Below are positions 1 through 13,286 of a DNA stretch of 64,000 nt, one piece after another. Made by a program: the position numbers and the translations under genes. This DNA is from Nyssa sinensis (Eukaryota; Streptophyta; Magnoliopsida; Cornales; Nyssaceae): positions 37,957,396 to 38,021,395 of the forward strand of contig CM018043.1 in NCBI GenBank assembly GCA_008638375.1, given 5' to 3'. Position 1 is the first letter of the stretch; each line of letters starts with the position of its first letter. The notes beneath the pieces were generated by a model. That model worked only from the letters and a program-made list of their open reading frames with translations, searched no databases and was not told where the DNA came from.

Positions 1-88
1 AAAGTCAATCTTATTGATCAGAAGGGAAAATGTATTCACTACATCAAAAAAAAAAAAAAAAAAAAGGGTCAAAAGCCTATAAAAAGTC

Positions 89-1994
89 TCAGGATTTCCC
101 AGAGGGGCCTGCATCCTCTTCCAGATTAAGGGCACGAGCCCCAGCAGTCTTATCCGAATCAGGACGAGATGAGGTGGGTTCAGGAGGAACGATTGATGAC
201 ACATCAAAGTCCGGGAACTGAAGTTGGAATCTAGTTCGGAAATTCTCAAAGCCGAGCAGGATCAGGTCATCACCCATCTGATCAACTTCCTCTTTTAATT
301 CCATCTCAGCCTCAGCTTTGGCTTGACCAACTGCCTCCTGAACCCTCTGGTCAATGGAACTACGGAGACCAACCAGCTCCGCCTCAAGCCTCTCAACCGT
401 CCGAGCAAATATATCCCTCTCAGATTCTGCCACCTTAAGGCTGGTGGTAGCTCTCTCCAGACTCTCTTCAGCAGACTGAATTTTGGAACGGGCTGTTCCG
501 AGCTCCAGTCTCATCTCGTCCACCTCTGTCCTTAGCTTCTCGGCCTCCTCAAGGCCCATGGGGGTCACCATCAGAGCAGCTAAACTATGCATGCTCTGTT
601 TAAAGCAAGACAGATAAATTAGAGCGAAACAAATGAGCAAACAAAAGGCCAAGGAAAGGCTTCAGAAGTTACCTTCATCTGGAGAGTCATCATCTCAGTC
701 ATCAGTTTGGAGGGATCATCCCCTCTGTACCGATGTGGGCCCTGAGCCCATATTCGATCAAATGCCTTCTTGGCAATTTGATAATCCGGCTCAACAAATG
801 GCTCAAAAGGAGCGGCAGGAGCTTTCCCCTTCCTAGACCTCTTGCTCGGACCAGGAGGAACAGCCGATACAGGAATGGCAGGCTCGGCTTCCTCAGCCTC
901 GGCAGGGGAGGGCTCAGGGGAACCAGAGATCAATCTCCTTCTCTTCACTTCTAAAGGAGCATCAGGCTCAGCTGGGGAGGAAGACTCCCCCACCACTTGA
1001 GGCTTCGGCACTTCCCACCTCGAGGCTAGCCTCCTCTTCAACTCTGCGCTACGGGTGGCCATCACTTGGTCCGGAGTGACGATAACAGTATGAGCCCGGT
1101 TAGAAGTTGAAAGCAAAACCCGGTACTGATCCTGCAGAGCCTTAGTAAACTTGGGCCTCTTCCGAGCACTCTTGACTGCACAAAGGAAATGAAAAATACC
1201 AAGTTTGTCAGTTCTGAGGATATAAGCAAAGCTAAAGCAAACCCAAGAGAATAAGTCTCACCCCTATGGCCCGTAACACAAGGAAACGACGAGATCTCTC
1301 CGGCCTGGAAGTCCTTATGCTCCCATCCTCCTCCAACGAAGAAGTACCACTTCTTCCACGTCTTGTTGGAAGTAGGAACGGAAGACAGGGGTCGGAACCC
1401 CTTCTCAAAGGACATATAATAAAGGCCCTCTGCCTGCTTGAACTTCAGATCCATATTGCTACGGATCAAGTCCAGAGACACGTCCACTTTGTTCAGATGT
1501 CCCAGCACCATAAATCCTAGAAGATGCCGCCAGCTATTGAGATTCAGGTCGGCAGGGCAGAGCTTGAACCAGCAAAAGAATTGCCTGACTAAATCCGGCA
1601 ATGGAAGCCTTAAGCCCATTTCAAACCAGGCAAGGAAAACGCAAATCTCCCCGGATTTAACATCTTGGGGACGGTCCATGGGTCCTGGAACTCTGCAAGT
1701 CACATTGGGGGGAAATTCAAATTTCACCCTCCATTCATCCAAGAGGCTTTGAGTGACGGCACTCTCACCCTCTTCTCTATGAGAAGACCTACCAGAGGTC
1801 TCCCCGGCCCTGTCTCGGGGCTCTTCGAAAGCATCGACTATTCTAACCCCTGGACTAGGGGGAGGATCAACAGGCCTCTCCTCAATAATTTCAAAAGCAG
1901 GGTTACCTACATCTCCTACAACAGACGGACCAACCGCCTCAGAATGGTCTCCTACTCCCTCATTCACAATTCGAGATTCCGAAGGAACAGACAT
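89..1994 (-). CDS. PF04195-like 'putative gypsy type transposon' protein, three exons
   Basis: Minus-strand exons are 1994-1262, 1175-673 and 595-89, with GT-AG introns 1261-1176 and 672-596. The joined frame stays open for about 580 residues. The start at 1994 is chosen because the second copy aligns there; an upstream in-frame ATG exists at 2057. Residues about 90-240 hold the family-like core: LRLPLPDLVRQFF, then LNSWRHLLGF, then a region rich in Trp and Lys (KTWKKWYFF). The middle is low complexity, Pro/Glu/Ser-rich with basic patches (KRRR, KRSRKGK) that could be nuclear targeting signals. The last 160 residues are heptad-rich coiled coil (EEAEKLRTEVDEM onward). Such proteins are known from plant retroelements; their role is unclear. 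Frame integrity and clean splice sites suggest recent function. Function itself is not established. Confidence 0.75.
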
Positions 1995-2590
1995 TATTCT
2001 CAAACTCAAGAAGAAAGAAGCAAGAGAGGGGGAAAAATCAGTCGAACCTGTTTTCACTTAGGGGATCTGTATTCTTCAAGATCGCACGAACCAACAATGG
2101 CGGATGAACTCTTCTAGCACAGTAAAAATGTCGAGGGAAAGGTCATTCCAAAAATCTCATCCCGTATTTATAAACACGGTATCAGAAGGGACCCACCAAG
2201 CCCAAACGCCATGACGGTTCAGAACAATGATGATCTCGAGAAAACCAACTGTCCGCCCAGTATGATTGTGACCTCGAAAAGACTTAATCGCCGACTACGC
2301 AATAAATGGCGCCCCAACGATTGTCTTGGAAGGCGAAAAAGCGAGACACATAACTCTCTTAGCCCTAGTTACTTACATCAAACTAGGACTTGGGGGGGGA
2401 GTAACTGATATACCATAAAAAGACAGGCCAATCAACACTTGACACGTATGACCACAGTCCGATTTATGTTCAGCTAGCATGATTCTTGTTCAGCCTATGA
2501 CATCCAGATCATCACATAAGGTCGGAAGTGACCAAACAAATATATCCAGAACTGATCACAGGGTCCAGACCAGAGCTTCAGATCTCGTCA

Positions 2591-2734
2591 CCGCCTTAGC
2601 GGATTCCGAGCAGAGAATAGGGAAACAGTCTCCAATACGGAAACTACCATTTATGATTATCTCCGCCTTAGCGGATTCCGGGCAGAGGATAAGGAAGTAG
2701 TCTCCAATACGGAAACTACCATTTATGATTATCT
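2591..2734. repeat. 72-bp tandem duplication in P copy A upstream region
   Basis: Two adjacent units start CCGCCTTAGCGG at 2591 and 2663 and share TCCAATACGGAAACTACC. A comparable but different duplication (period 67, units with TGACCGAGTTTATCGG) lies at the same place in copy B, about 43623-43756. Paired upstream repeats therefore recur in both copies and may be promoter elements. Confidence 0.75.
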
Positions 2735-3032
2735 CCATCTGCGACTTAATGCCCACAAGGTAACTGCAATCTCCGATGATCATATCCCTATATTCATGGC
2801 GTCGAATCCTGATCAACTTAGGAAAGCTTCGGCCTATATATTAAACCCTAGAGGTACGCTATCGAATTCATGCTCATTCTTTGACTTTCAATACAGTCTT
2901 TCAATTCCCTTACTCACTTAAGCATCGGAGCGGCTACCGTCGGAGCCAATCCGGTGGTCCTCTGATCATCTTTCTGAGTGTTCTACAGGTCACGGAGCCC
3001 TTACGTGTTGCGAGTCAAAAAGTGCAGCATCA

Positions 3033-6000
3033 ATATATATACAACAGAATGGTATATTACTCTGAATTATCCTAGGCCACCTCCCAAATTGGCGAATGGC
3101 CATACATGCAAACCCCTCATTATTAACTGAATCAGCCACATCACCCCCACCAATTGAATTTCATGCAGCAAAGTAAAAACAATAAAATATATCTACATGT
3201 GTATATGTGTACATAGATAGATGCACCTTGCATGTTGAGTGGGGCTAGAAGAAATCAGAAAACTACTTGACTGTGTTCTGCATATGGCTGTGGGCTGTTA
3301 GAGAGAGAGTGTGATGTAGAGAGAGAAAGTCCATGTGAGAGATTGTGTGTACATGCATGTGTGAGATGGTGCTTCCATGGAGATGCACAAAAGAGGAGGA
3401 ACTGAGGGTGTACCACTGGAACTGAGGATTGAGGTGCCAAAGATCAGAACTGAGCCTTGGAAGGGAAAGGTCGACCAAGGTACATGCATGGCACCTAGTT
3501 ATTTAAAATTTTTCCTTTGGATTATTGGCACTGTTCTTGGCATTATTGAGCCTCATTACTGCATGCATGATAGTTAGACTATAAATCTGGGTTAAATACG
3601 TGAGGTTTAGACCACTGTAACAGGCTTAGAACACCAAATCAGTGAGAACTGCCATGGATGGACCTTAGAAGTGCAGGTCTGAAAACACTTGCACCGAACC
3701 TAGTTTGGCCTATTAAGACTTCAAATAGACTTCACTAGCATCTCAAAAACCTAAATACGTGATCCCAAAGACTTAGATTCGACCCCTTAATCACGAATTA
3801 CAAGTTCGGGTTTAAAACCCAACCTCACCAAAACCTCGATTAAACTGGATTTTTAGGATGGGGACTTGAACCCCACGATGCAAGGATCACAACCAAGGAA
3901 ACCTCATGAAGATTGGGCCAAAATGAGCATTTAGGAACCAGTTACAGGTTCGGTTATTCTTTTTGGACAAAACCATTTTAGCACGATTTGATGCCTCAAA
4001 TGAATGCTAAAACGTTTGTAAGGCTTCCAGAAATACTTTAGGATGAATAGGAGTGGGAAACCGTGGCCAAAAACCCACGAAAATGGAAAAATTTGATGGC
4101 TGTAACTAGGGAAACAGTAGCCCAACCATGGGGAAGAAGGTGAACAGTGACGGGTTCAGTTCAGGTCGGTTTCGGGTTCAGGTCAGACCTCGACCCAACT
4201 TCAAAACGGTTTAAGTAAAGCTACGTCGTTTGGTTAAAACGGTTTTTAAATTTTAAAATGTAGGGTTGATGTCAGCATTACGCATTGAACCGGCCAAACC
4301 AGTTGGTTCAGTGAAATAGTGGACCGGTTTAGTTACAAATCAACTGAACCCTTTGGTTTATTTTAAAAGTTTTACAAAATTGCAATTGAATCCTCACTGT
4401 TTAGGAAATTTTCACTAAAGCCCGGATTTTTAAAAGGAAAATTCAAATGAGCCCCTAGAAAAATAAATAATTAATAAAATAAATTATTTAATTATTTTAT
4501 TAATTGGATAAAATTACTATTTTACCCTTGGACATTAAATGACTCAAACGATGTCCAAATTAAATAAATAAATAGTGTATTTTTACTATTTCAGGCGTTT
4601 TAGATTCAATGGTGGAGTCCAACTGATAAAGTTAAGTCCTAAAAAATACGAGCACATAAATGTTAAATGATTGTATTGCCCCTAATACAATACAAAGCCC
4701 AAATGAAGTCCAAATTGGACGAAATTGACACCAATAGAAGCCCAAATATTAGCGAGCTTGAATATATGATTAAATAATGATTTGAGGTCAGAACGTCATA
4801 AAATTTAAATGATCGATGTGTCCCTATGATCAAAAGCAAATACCAAATGAAGTCCAAAAGACCTAAAAATTTACGTATAGGATATGTAAAACATTCTAAG
4901 GACCATGATAGGTCTGGGGCAAGAAAAAATTAAATTACCATTTTGCCCCTGCATATGCCTGAAGCCAAATAAAAAGTCGAGAAGGCCTAAATTGATTTTC
5001 TTCGACTTTCCGAATCCAACGGTGAGGTCCAAACTACTAAAATAAGGCACGTGAAAGATAAAACTTATTAAGTTACCACGAGTAGACCGGTAAGACCAAT
5101 CCTAGGAAGTTAGGATACGTCGGGTCTAAGATTAAAAGAAGAGCATCAAATTAGAGATGATTTGAAGTAAATGAGGAATTAATTGAATTCTTGATGAACT
5201 TGATTTTTAGGAATTACAAGGGAAAAAGGAGAGCCACCAATAGTGCTGACCCGGGGAATCAAGGTGAGTAATCCTGTACTTTGAATTGGAGGTTTTTAAT
5301 CTCCATGGATTCTGAAGTAAATCGAAGTTAAATGTTCTGAAGTGTTTTCATGTTTAAAATATTTACAGTATCTTCAAATTCTAAACTCTCGTATTTATAG
5401 GCTTTATATCCCAATGTTCTATCATAATTATTTATAAATTCTAACATGGAATGCAAATTTACTTCTTGATAGTTCTGACAAATGATACGTTTATCTTCTG
5501 CATGTCCATGTAATTGTCAGTTTTATTAAATGCCTCCTAAATTAAATGTTTTTATTCTGTCTATGCTTTAACAAATTCCTGTGCATCATGATTTAAATTC
5601 CTGAAGCTCTTATGTCAAATGTTTCAAGTATTTTCGTCCAAATATTTAAAAACCCTGTTAAATTGTCCGTGTTTTGAATACACATGAAGATTCATTCTCT
5701 AATTGAAGCCGTGTTTTTAACTATACATGAAAATCATCTATTTGAAAAGTCATGTTTCAAACGCACATGAAACGCTTATATTTGAAGAAATCATGCTTCA
5801 ATGTTCATGAAAAGTATTTGTTCGAAGATGTCATATTTCGATGCTCTTTGAAAAGCATCCAATGAAGAAGTCATGTTTTTTTAAATGCTCATAAAAAGCA
5901 TTTTATGAAGAAGTCATGTTTTTGCAAGATAATTGTGCATAAGCACCAAGTAATGATATTGGGATTCCTTCGAAACTTAATTGACATGAAGAATGCCCGG

Positions 6001-6772
6001 TAGCAGGATCGGATCCCCCAAGCATAAGATATCTCCACGAAAAGTAAAACTGGAATCTGGTTTGAAACAGACTTTCACCTAATCAAAGTGAAAAGATGAC
6101 AAATGTTTTCAGAAATGGTAGCTAGTTTTTAACCCCCATTTATCTGAAACGGGTTTTTATATGACCCCAAGATTTAAAGAAGAAGAAGTTTGCATCCTTC
6201 TATTTTCATAGAAAGGATTTCAAATTATTTCCTTGGTCTTCAAATGGCCACTCTGCACATGTCTTTAAATTCTGTTGCATATTAAATGCTTTATTGAATG
6301 TTTTAAAAATGCATCATGCTATATGATTTGAATAATTCTTGAATTCTGCGATCATTGAAACACGTGCCTAGCTTGAATGCCTTGTATGCTTCACGCTATC
6401 TTTTTGAAGAATTCTGTCTTCTGTATCTAAAGTATATGTACAATTGGTAGTGTATGTTTGTATGAACTTTCTCTTATAACTAACCCACTACCAGTTAAAA
6501 CCCATGACAAAGTACTGGAATTACTCATTCGGCTTTTCGAAGCTCACCCCATTCCCTAACATTTTTTAGGTGATGATGATGGTTGAAAGCCTTGCCCAAT
6601 TTGAGGATGGGTGATTGGTAGCTCCATTCGATCAGGAATTTTAGAAGTACTAGGACCCGTAGTTGGTCAAATTTTGATGTAGTAAAATTTGGACAAATAT
6701 GTACTTAAGCCGAGAGGCAACGGATTTGTAAAATTTATAACTTTAAATTTTTAGTATGCTCTGAATGTATAT
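3033..6772 (+). mobile_element. Z0 LTR, left part (Z family, plus orientation)
   Basis: Body of a Z-family LTR whose 5' start is cut off by P copy A and whose last 235 bp resume at 13731 after the Y0 insertion. It carries the family landmarks in order: TATA-like region near 3033-3065; a stretch of CCCAAATGAAGTCC / TTGCCCCTAA spacer modules at about 4490-5100; a short exon ending AATCAAG at 5263; a predicted intron 5264-6569 (GTGAGTAATC to ATTTTTTAG); then a 3' part. No coding capacity. It is solo or truncated: no primer site follows its 3' end. Confidence 0.75.
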
Positions 6773-9262
6773 TGTCACGCCCTGAATTCCAGCGAACCCG
6801 AGGCGCAAATAACGAGACGAAAAGGAAATAAAATAATAAAGAAATAAAGGACAATCAAGTACAGTTCAACACTTAACTTAATCCACCATTCTGATGTAAT
6901 ACATAAGGTGTTGTCCATTAGTTCACGACATACAAAATAAGAAATAGTCTCGGCTTATGCCCTTGTACAACATTAAATGCGCCCCTCGGGCCAAACATAA
7001 TCCATAATCAAATCATCTCTACGTCTCGCACAGTTGGAGCGTCATCTGAAATGTTTGTCCCACGAATGGGTCAGCTCAACTGCTAGTACAATATAATGCT
7101 AATGCAAGAAACAAAATTAAGGGCGTGGCATGTGCAAGTGTACAGTTATATCTACATGGCATTCAATATCATCAATGCATCATATGAACAATATGCGTGA
7201 CGCACCCATGCAACTCTATGCCACCCATGTCTCATCTTACGGTCCTTCCCCAATAGCCCGAGTACTAATATATGTCTTGCTTCACGGTCCAGAACCCGTC
7301 AGGCATGCGAGTACCTAATGGCCGATTTTGGGTTTTTCACCACAGGATCTACACCCTCATAATGCACAGCACCACGTGCTCAACTCACACCATGCCTAAG
7401 GAATCACACGATGCCAATATGCTCTGATTCATTCATGCCACAATGTAATCTCAATGATGCATCTCATTCACATATGAAGTATGCTTTGAATCACATATTT
7501 CATAGTCTCAACTGTTCTTAAAGAATATAATCCACACACACTATACTAACACCTGCGATATACACATAATCATTATCCACATTAGCACCCAACTTACAAC
7601 AAGATAGCATGAAGCACATAAGCATGTGAACAATCAAACAAACATGTGAAGCATCAAGTCAACAGAGCAAGTATTCCTAAACTCAATTCTATTTCTTACT
7701 TAGCATAATATATTGTACCTAATAATCGACCTCAACCTGGAAAAGTGTACTCGTAATATAGTAGGATCACTGTGAGAACACCGAAGGTCAGATCACCTTC
7801 TCTTTGCCTTTTCGTGTCCCTAAAATCATAACATGTGACTCAGTCCATTTGTTACTTGAATTATGCTATTCAACAAATTTTATGTCTTTATTTTATAAGT
7901 TTCTATTTTGCTAAATTAAACCCTACTATTGAGTCCGGAACGTCGAAGAAAATAAGTTTAGGTTTTCGTGGAATTCAATTCGGACATCTGAGCTAAAAAG
8001 GGCAAAACAGTCATTTTGCACTTTTCACGGGTCCTTACATCTCGAGACCTCTTTTCATAAATCGGACTCCACAGTTGAGTCCGAAATGGTCGAAATAATA
8101 AAGTTTCACTATTTTTTTACTTAATTTGGAGTTCGTTTGACTGCGTTTCAATTTAGGGGCATTTTGATAATTTTAAAGGTTACTACGGGTCTTTTATTTT
8201 TCGGGACTCCGTCTCGAAACACAGACCTCACCATTGACCTCAGAATGGTCGAGATAGTCAAAATACACTAATAACTTGTCCCATTTGGACTCTGGATTAT
8301 TTTGGAATATTTAAATAATTTAATTAATTTAATTAATATTTATTTAATATTTTATTCTGGTGGGGTCAGATCATAATTTCTCAAAAGTTTAGGGGTCAAA
8401 GTGCAATTTCTAAAATTTCTGGGGTCAAACTTAATTTCTAAAAAGTCTAGGGGTAAATTTGTAAATTCTAATTCTTCTATTCCTAATTCGGTTAACCAAA
8501 TAGGGATAGGATATCCCTGTTCCTGTTTCAATTTCAATTTTTCAATTTCTTACACCCGTAGCCAAACAATCCATTCCAACTTTTAATTTAAAATAGCAGG
8601 CCGACACGTGGCAAGGGCGGGCCGCCCAAGCCCGAACCGGACCCGGACCCGACCCGAACACTCCCCATTCTTCCCTATTTTTCTGGCGAGGCACCAGTAG
8701 GGTTCCGGCACCTTCTCCGACGCCGACGAGATTTTTTCGGTGACTTTTTCATGGTTTCTGAATGTGGTTCTCTTCGATTTTTCTCAAGGGTTTCATATAT
8801 ATGCTCGGTTTTGGATTTAGATCATCGGATTACTACGAATAGAGGTTCAAAGATCTCGGTCAACTCTCCGGCCGACCCTTCTTTCTCATTTTCGTGACTG
8901 TTCAGTCACGGTTCAACCTCCATTTTTATCCTAACGTGTTTCTGCACTATGGAGGAACAATCCCTCCTCCCCAAAACCAAGTTTTCAATCAATATTTCCC
9001 AACCACCCGATTATCCAACCCACCTGCAACTCACTTTTTCTATCTTATTTCTTAACCATTTTAAGTGATTTCTTTTGCAAAATGTTCCATATTTCATACA
9101 CTATAAGACCCAAGAATTAAATCTAAACAATATGCTAGGAAACGGAAAATCAGAGATGACCCACTTACCGTTTTTTTTCTGGGTCTCTCTCTCTAGCCGT
9201 GCGTCTCCTTCACCTCCTTGGCTCCAAGCTTGATTCAAGCTCCAAGATCTCATTCTCCTTTC

Positions 9263-9307
<45 letters not shown>

Positions 9308-9447
9308 CTCTGTTTCTCTTTTCTTTCTTTTTTTCCAACCGACTAAGACATATACACCCACACACATCCACTCTCTCACGTCACCACCTGCACAGCCACT
9401 ATTCTTGACCCTTCCCCTCTGTTCAGCCACCCTTGTTTCTCTACAAG

Positions 9448-9474
9448 GCAGCTTTGCATTAAATGCAAAGCTGA
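9448..9474. repeat. 13+1+13 inverted repeat next to the Y0 TATA box
   Basis: Left arm GCAGCTTTGCATT, centre A, right arm AATGCAAAGCTG then A in place of the final C. Directly followed by TATATAAATG on the plus strand, which reads as TATATAG on the transcribed strand. Equivalent copies are at 31382-31408 (perfect) and 42017-42043 (one mismatch). Confidence 0.85.
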
Positions 9475-9800
9475 CCTATATAAATGTATCTATACCTCTA
9501 CTCAATTACACACACCGTAGACACACACACTTACACGACACCACACATACACGGTCTGTCACACACACACACACACCAGACCTGTTGCACACACACAGTG
9601 CACACATGCACTATTTATATATACATATACATATATACATATACATGTACATATATCATCCCACACATATACATATAATATATGTAATATACATGTATAA
9701 CACATACACATGCAATTATACATACATACACATACATCATCCATTCATTTAATGTACAGATTACATTCATACATGTATTACATCCATTTCACATTTTTTT

Positions 9801-9825
9801 TAATAATATTAATAATAACAATAAC

Positions 9826-9884
<59 letters not shown>

Positions 9885-9917
9885 TAATAATAATAATAAT
9901 AATAATGATAATAATAA
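9801..9917. repeat. (AAT)n microsatellite in Y0
   Basis: About 117 bp of AAT with rare interruptions, close to the transcription-start end of the Y0 LTR. A shorter AAT run occurs in the Y right LTR at about 42310-42340 and another in the Z LTR at about 31918-31980. Confidence 0.9.
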
Positions 9918-10248
9918 CCAGAAAAATTTATGTAACACCCCAAATTACTTAACCGACATGTTTTGTATATGAGAAACTGTTTTGGGAATGAAATGTCAGG
10001 TTTAGCTAATTTAATGTCTATTTTTAATAGTGATAAAACTCGAATTAGCTAATTATGGGAAACTCAAGAAAATAAAAACTGACATTGGACCTTGGTCAAT
10101 GAAAGATATTCTGAGTAGGAAGTGACAGAAAGAAACCGCACTGAAAAAGGAGTTACGGATTGAAAGTTAAGGTCAAAACAGTGAAACTGGAATTCCACGA
10201 CAACCAAACAGGGCCTTAACCGGAAAAATATAAGAAAATGGTCACTTG

Positions 10249-10327
10249 GGAGGCCAAGGGGAATTGAACCCTTGACCTACCAAGGTAAACAATTTTGTCC
10301 CAAAAAGTTACCAACTAGGCTGTTGGT
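10249..10327 (-). other. tRNA-like module, antisense in W' LTR
   Basis: On the minus strand there is an A-box-like GCCTAGTTGGT (10310-10320) and a B-box-like GGTTCAATTCC (about 10259-10269) at roughly tRNA spacing. A full cloverleaf is not evident. The W LTR has the same module at 23783-23862. It could be a decayed SINE or a captured tRNA-like promoter, so I do not call it a tRNA gene. Confidence 0.6.
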
Positions 10328-12504
10328 TACTTTGTGCATATATACAGCAATATATGTATATAACCTATAATCTTGCCCAAGCCACCACCCAAATTGGCCA
10401 ATGGCCTTGCATGCATTCCCCACATCATTGCCATACATCATCCCTATCACCTCAATCAGCCACCAGCCCACTAAGGATTGAGATACACTCACACATATAT
10501 GTATGTATATGTATAGCCATATGTACAATGCACTATGGTATAAATATGCAACCTTGCACTAAATTCTCTCTTTAGAGAATATGATAATACCCAAACTGTG
10601 AGAGAGAGTGTGTGTGTGTACGTGAGGTGGCTGTGAGAGTGAGAGTGTAGTGAAAGAGAGGGGAAGAAATCTTTGCATGCAAGGGAGCTTGAGGAAGGAC
10701 TTGGCCATTTGGAGTGCAAGTGGAGACTTGAGGACTACGGTGCATAACCTGAGAAGGTTTTTGAGACACTGAACTGAGCCAAAGAGAATAGATAGCCACT
10801 GTTGAAGGTAATACTCAAAATTATCTTCATTTTCTTGATTTTAAATTTTGAATTGTTTAGTGGATTTGCTACGGGTATAGACTGCATGCATGATTAAATC
10901 TTGATCCTAGGAATTGTTCTGAACATGTTGCATGGTTTAGAGGTCTCGGATAAGTCATGTAACCATGAAACCCGAAGGAAACCTCCATTGATGAAGCTTG
11001 AAAAACCAGGTCTGATTTGACCGAAACAGTTTTAGATTTGGCATATTGGAACTCAGAATAGACCCCAAGTGGACCTCTAAAACCCACCTACTCAACCCTA
11101 GAACTTACCACAGCCCATTGAATTTGGAAATGAACCCACGGGTCAAAAATGCAATCCGTCAATACATGCAACTAAATTGAAAAATAAAGACGAGGGCTCG
11201 ATCCTTATGATCTTTAGATCATGTAGCTTCAAAAATCACATGAAATGGCTGAGAAATGAGGATGCTAGATCGTGTTACAGGTCACGGCTATCGTTTTGAA
11301 AACAGAATGGTTTAGAGTGATTCGATGCTTAAAATCGATGTCAAGTGATGGATATAACATGCATAAACCTGTTAGGATCGAAATCAGCAAGAAACCGTGT
11401 CCCAAATGTTACAAAATTAAAAGAGAAATTTCTGGTAAATTAGGGCAACTCCGAGTCATTCGATGGGGAAGACAGAGTTGACTCGACCGAGTTGACCGAG
11501 TCAAGTCGAGTTGGCCCAGTCGATTAGGACACGTGTCTGTCCAAGAGACGACCACCACATTAATTAAACTGCGTCGTTTTGGATAACTGGTTTTTAAATT
11601 ATTTTAGGGCTAACGTCATCATGATGTCAGCAATGTAACAGAACCGGTTAGAACCGGACTGGACCGGACCGGTTCATTTACAAAAGGACTGAACCCTTTG
11701 GTTCAGTTTTGAATTTTTAAAAATTTGCAAACTGACCCCCACTGTTTGACAGAATTATACTAAGGCCCAGATTTTGAAAATCTTATGCAATTATACCCCT
11801 GAAAAATTAAATAAAATAATAAAATAATAATTTAATTATTTTATTAAAAGGGGATAATTACCATATTGCCCCTGGACTTTAAACAAGTCAAACGAAGTCC
11901 GAATTTAATAATTGAATAGTGTAATCTTACTATTTCGGGCATTCCGAACTAAATGGTGGAGTCCGATTTGTGAAACCAAGTCCCGAAAAATACAGATATG
12001 TAAAGGGTAAATGACCGTACTGCCCCTAATGACACATAAGGCCAAATTACACTGAAAGATAGTCCATTTTAACTATGTTGGACATTCCGGACTCAATGGT
12101 GAGGTCCGTAATAGCAAATAAAGTACCGAAAAATATAACATATGAAATTACCAAAATACCCCTGACACTGTACAAGGCCCAAATGAAGTCCGATTAAAAC
12201 GGAATTAATACCAGTGGTAGACCTGACACTTGTGAGATTATATACATGATAAGATGATGAATCCGAGACAGAAATTATGTGACGGCAAAAATGACCGAAA
12301 TACCCCTGATATACCCGAACCCAGATTTAAAAGCCGAGAGAGTCTAAATTGACTTTCTCCGACCTTCCGAATTCAATGGTTAGGTCTATATTATGAAAAT
12401 CAGAACCGATAAATGTGTGAAAAGCATGAAGCTACCAGAAGAGTAATGAGATCTGTTCTAACATGTTAAACTGTGTTCTAGGTAAAAATATCACTTAAAT
12501 TACC

Positions 12505-13286
12505 ATGGACAATCAGGGCAAGAAATTCACCATCATGACTAAGGCACAGAGGTTAGCCGATGAGAAACAGCAAAGGTTTATGCAAGACTTACTGTGGCAG
12601 CAAAAAGTTATTAAGCGCCATATTAGAATAGCTAAGTCCACTGAAATCGTCTCCGTCCGGCCCTTCATATATAAGACACCTACTAAGGCAATGATTGCCG
12701 AGGCCCAGATGAAAAAACAGGAAGATACTGAAACCCTAAGCCAAATGCTTAAGAGGTAAGACCTATGAACTAGCCACTATAAGTTAGTTCCGTGAAACCC
12801 ATCATAGGGTAGACTTACTCAGTCTAAGGTCATGAGTTGATAAATCTCTATGAATTGTTTTAGGCTTAAAGAGAAAAAGAGGAAGGCTCCGTTCATAGCT
12901 TCAAACTCAAATATTGAAGGTGAGTAACTTCTGACACTGTTTAGTTACTGCTCCTTGATCTGCTAAATTGTTTCGAATACCATATGTTTTAAATGCAGTT
13001 GTTTATGCATGCTTTTATCACTCATGACATGGTTTTTAGTTTCTTAAATGATTAACTGTACTTCTTATTGATATGCTAGCACCTTGAACCGTTTATCTGT
13101 TTTGATCTATTGAGCTTGTCTTGGATTATTTGAACTATAAATTCCAACTGATTTAATTACCATGTGATTTAAGCAAAGATTGAACTCGAAACTCTTGCCT
13201 GGATATCTGTGTTTCTCACTGGGCTTTTTAAAGCTCATTCCATTATTTTAATAATTTCAGGGGAACTCTCAGATGGACAGGTTTAG
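12505..13286 (+). CDS. Small spliced reading frame inside the W' LTR, about 110 residues
   Basis: Exons 12505-12755, 12864-12919 and 13261-13286 join in frame across two GT-AG introns (GTAAGACC...GTTTTAG; GTGAGTAAC...TTTCAG) and stop at TAG. The product is small and basic, starting MDNQGKKFTIMTKAQR, with a glutamine/lysine-rich helical stretch (QQRFMQDLLWQQKVIKR), a STEIVSVRPFIYK segment and a KRLKEKKRKAP tail. I recognise no family. A diverged copy in another LTR at 46474-46791 keeps the same residue pattern (KFTIMSKAQR, FMQELLRQQRVI, EVVSVNPFIHK), which suggests past selection on the protein. It lies sense to LTR transcription, just before the common leader donor site. Expression is unknown; it could also be a captured host exon. 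Confidence 0.6.

Larger units (their letters stand above)
1..3032 (-). mobile_element. P element copy A (PF04195-type retroelement), 5' part
   Basis: The element runs on the minus strand and leaves the window at base 1. Its 5' terminus is placed at 3032 because the minus-strand sequence starting TGATGCTGCACTTTT there matches the start of a second copy at 43170, while the outer flanks differ. To the right, sequence from 3033 matches the middle of Z and W LTRs, so the element is inserted in an LTR. About 1 kb of 5' region precedes a three-exon gene. No primer-binding site was seen near the start, and the far end is not visible. Class is therefore uncertain: the TG start and PF04195-like product suggest a Ty3/gypsy-associated element, but this is inference. 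Confidence 0.7.

Noticed and set aside
9101..9952. Serine/leucine, histidine/threonine and poly-isoleucine frames
   Set aside because: Translations of CT, AC and AAT simple repeats.
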